Source: Verrucomicrobia bacterium UBA5540
Lineage (GTDB): Bacteria > Verrucomicrobiota > Kiritimatiellia > Kiritimatiellales > Tichowtungiaceae
Assembly: GCA_002423675.1 (NCBI GenBank)
Contig: DINM01000010.1
Span: forward strand, 1 to 7,033
Length of the DNA stretch: 7,033 nt
Direction of reading: 5' to 3'
Shown here: piece by piece, positions 6,721-7,033 of the stretch
How the letters are laid out: every line of letters starts with the position of its first letter
Position numbering within the stretch: position 1 is the first letter of the stretch
Translations under genes and position numbers: made by a program
Notes under the pieces: model-generated
Seen by the model: only the letters and a program-made list of their open reading frames with translations
Database searches by the model: none
What the model was told of the DNA's origin: nothing

Positions 6721-6749
6721 ATCGGTCTCTGACTTTACATCTATAGTTA

Positions 6750-7033
6750 TTATCCAATTTTTTTCTTACCTTCATTATACATCGCTACAATATTTTCCAC
6801 CGGAATATCCGGGCCGAGAATCTGGCTGGGTGCAAAGATATAGCCGCCTTTCTGGCTAAAAGCCGCCATCGTATCGCGCACATGTTGACGCACCTCGCCC
6901 TGCGTACCGAAAGGAAGAATGTTCTGCGTATCAATCCCCCCGTGAAAAACAATCCGGCTGCCAAACTCCTCTTTCAGCTCCGTCGGCACCATGTCGTTAG
7001 CAGTCACCTGAACCGGATCGAGAATATCGATCT
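6750..7033 (-). CDS. Uroporphyrinogen decarboxylase-family protein, C-terminal 94 residues
   Basis: The frame is open from the right window edge to a TAA at 6752-6750, so only the C-terminal part is seen (first complete codon Ile, then DILDPVQV). The pattern DILDPVQV, then ELKEEFGSRIVFHGGIDTQ, then LPFGT, then GGYIFAPSQ, then DIPVENIVAMY is typical of the last two barrel strands of the URO-D superfamily. Within it, this resembles the many non-heme members related to corrinoid methyltransferases (MtaA/CmuA-like), common in PVC and clostridial genomes. Heme HemE proteins usually end differently. Whether this one decarboxylates uroporphyrinogen or moves methyl groups cannot be told without the N-terminal part. 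Downstream on the same strand lie the kinase and esterase relics. The real start is outside the window; the GTG at 7007 is internal. Confidence 0.88.
   Translation of the reverse strand, partial: IDILDPVQVTANDMVPTELKEEFGSRIVFHGGIDTQNILPFGTQGEVRQHVRDTMAAFSQKGGYIFAPSQILGPDIPVENIVAMYNEGKKKIG

Noticed and set aside
6632..6859. Plus-strand 75-codon open frame near the URO-D stop
   Set aside because: It lies antisense to the kinase relic and the URO-D C-terminus, both of which give family-like translations on the other strand.
6999..7007. GTG at 7007 as the start of the URO-D-family gene
   Set aside because: The frame stays open upstream to the window edge with family-typical residues (DILDPVQ), so the GTG is an internal Val codon.

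Overview
The window looks like part of a polysaccharide-scavenging locus from a bacterium of the PVC group (Kiritimatiellota, Lentisphaerota or a Verrucomicrobia relative). This assignment is an inference. It rests on the gene mix: secreted BNR/sialidase-like propellers, a LamG fusion, an AraC-type regulator, an AmpG-like MFS carrier, a uroporphyrinogen decarboxylase-like (URO-D-like) protein, and relics of a sugar kinase and a sialate O-acetylesterase. No taxonomic marker gene is present.

Layout. On the minus strand from about 5400 leftwards there is an apparent transcription unit: an MFS transporter (5347-3971), a three-part secreted sialidase-like/LamG protein of 797 aa (3895-1502), a short broken coding remnant (about 1500-1356), and a second secreted sialidase-like protein (1250 to beyond base 1; 416 residues visible). 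The two sialidase-like proteins are distant paralogues. Divergent from this unit is an AraC-family regulator (5448-6233, plus strand). The 100-bp gap between regulator and transporter holds a good sigma70-like promoter for the transporter. A perfect 10-bp inverted repeat covers its -35 and -10, and two 10-bp direct repeats lie one 20-bp period apart.

To the right of the regulator, 6234-6749 has no intact gene but is not empty. Read on the minus strand, it holds the front part of a PfkB-family sugar kinase, with an internal deletion and one in-frame stop. This abuts a late segment of a sialate O-acetylesterase-like protein. It looks like the scar of a decayed operon that once continued from the URO-D-family gene, whose last 94 codons enter at the right edge (7033-6750).

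How the parts may work together (inference): the regulator would sense a sugar or oligosaccharide and control the transporter/hydrolase unit. The secreted propeller proteins would act on a glycan outside the cytoplasm or in the periplasm, and the MFS carrier would import the released product. The decayed kinase and esterase suggest that catabolic or de-esterifying functions once stood beside this locus and have been lost here. No mobile element, tRNA, rRNA or CRISPR array was seen.
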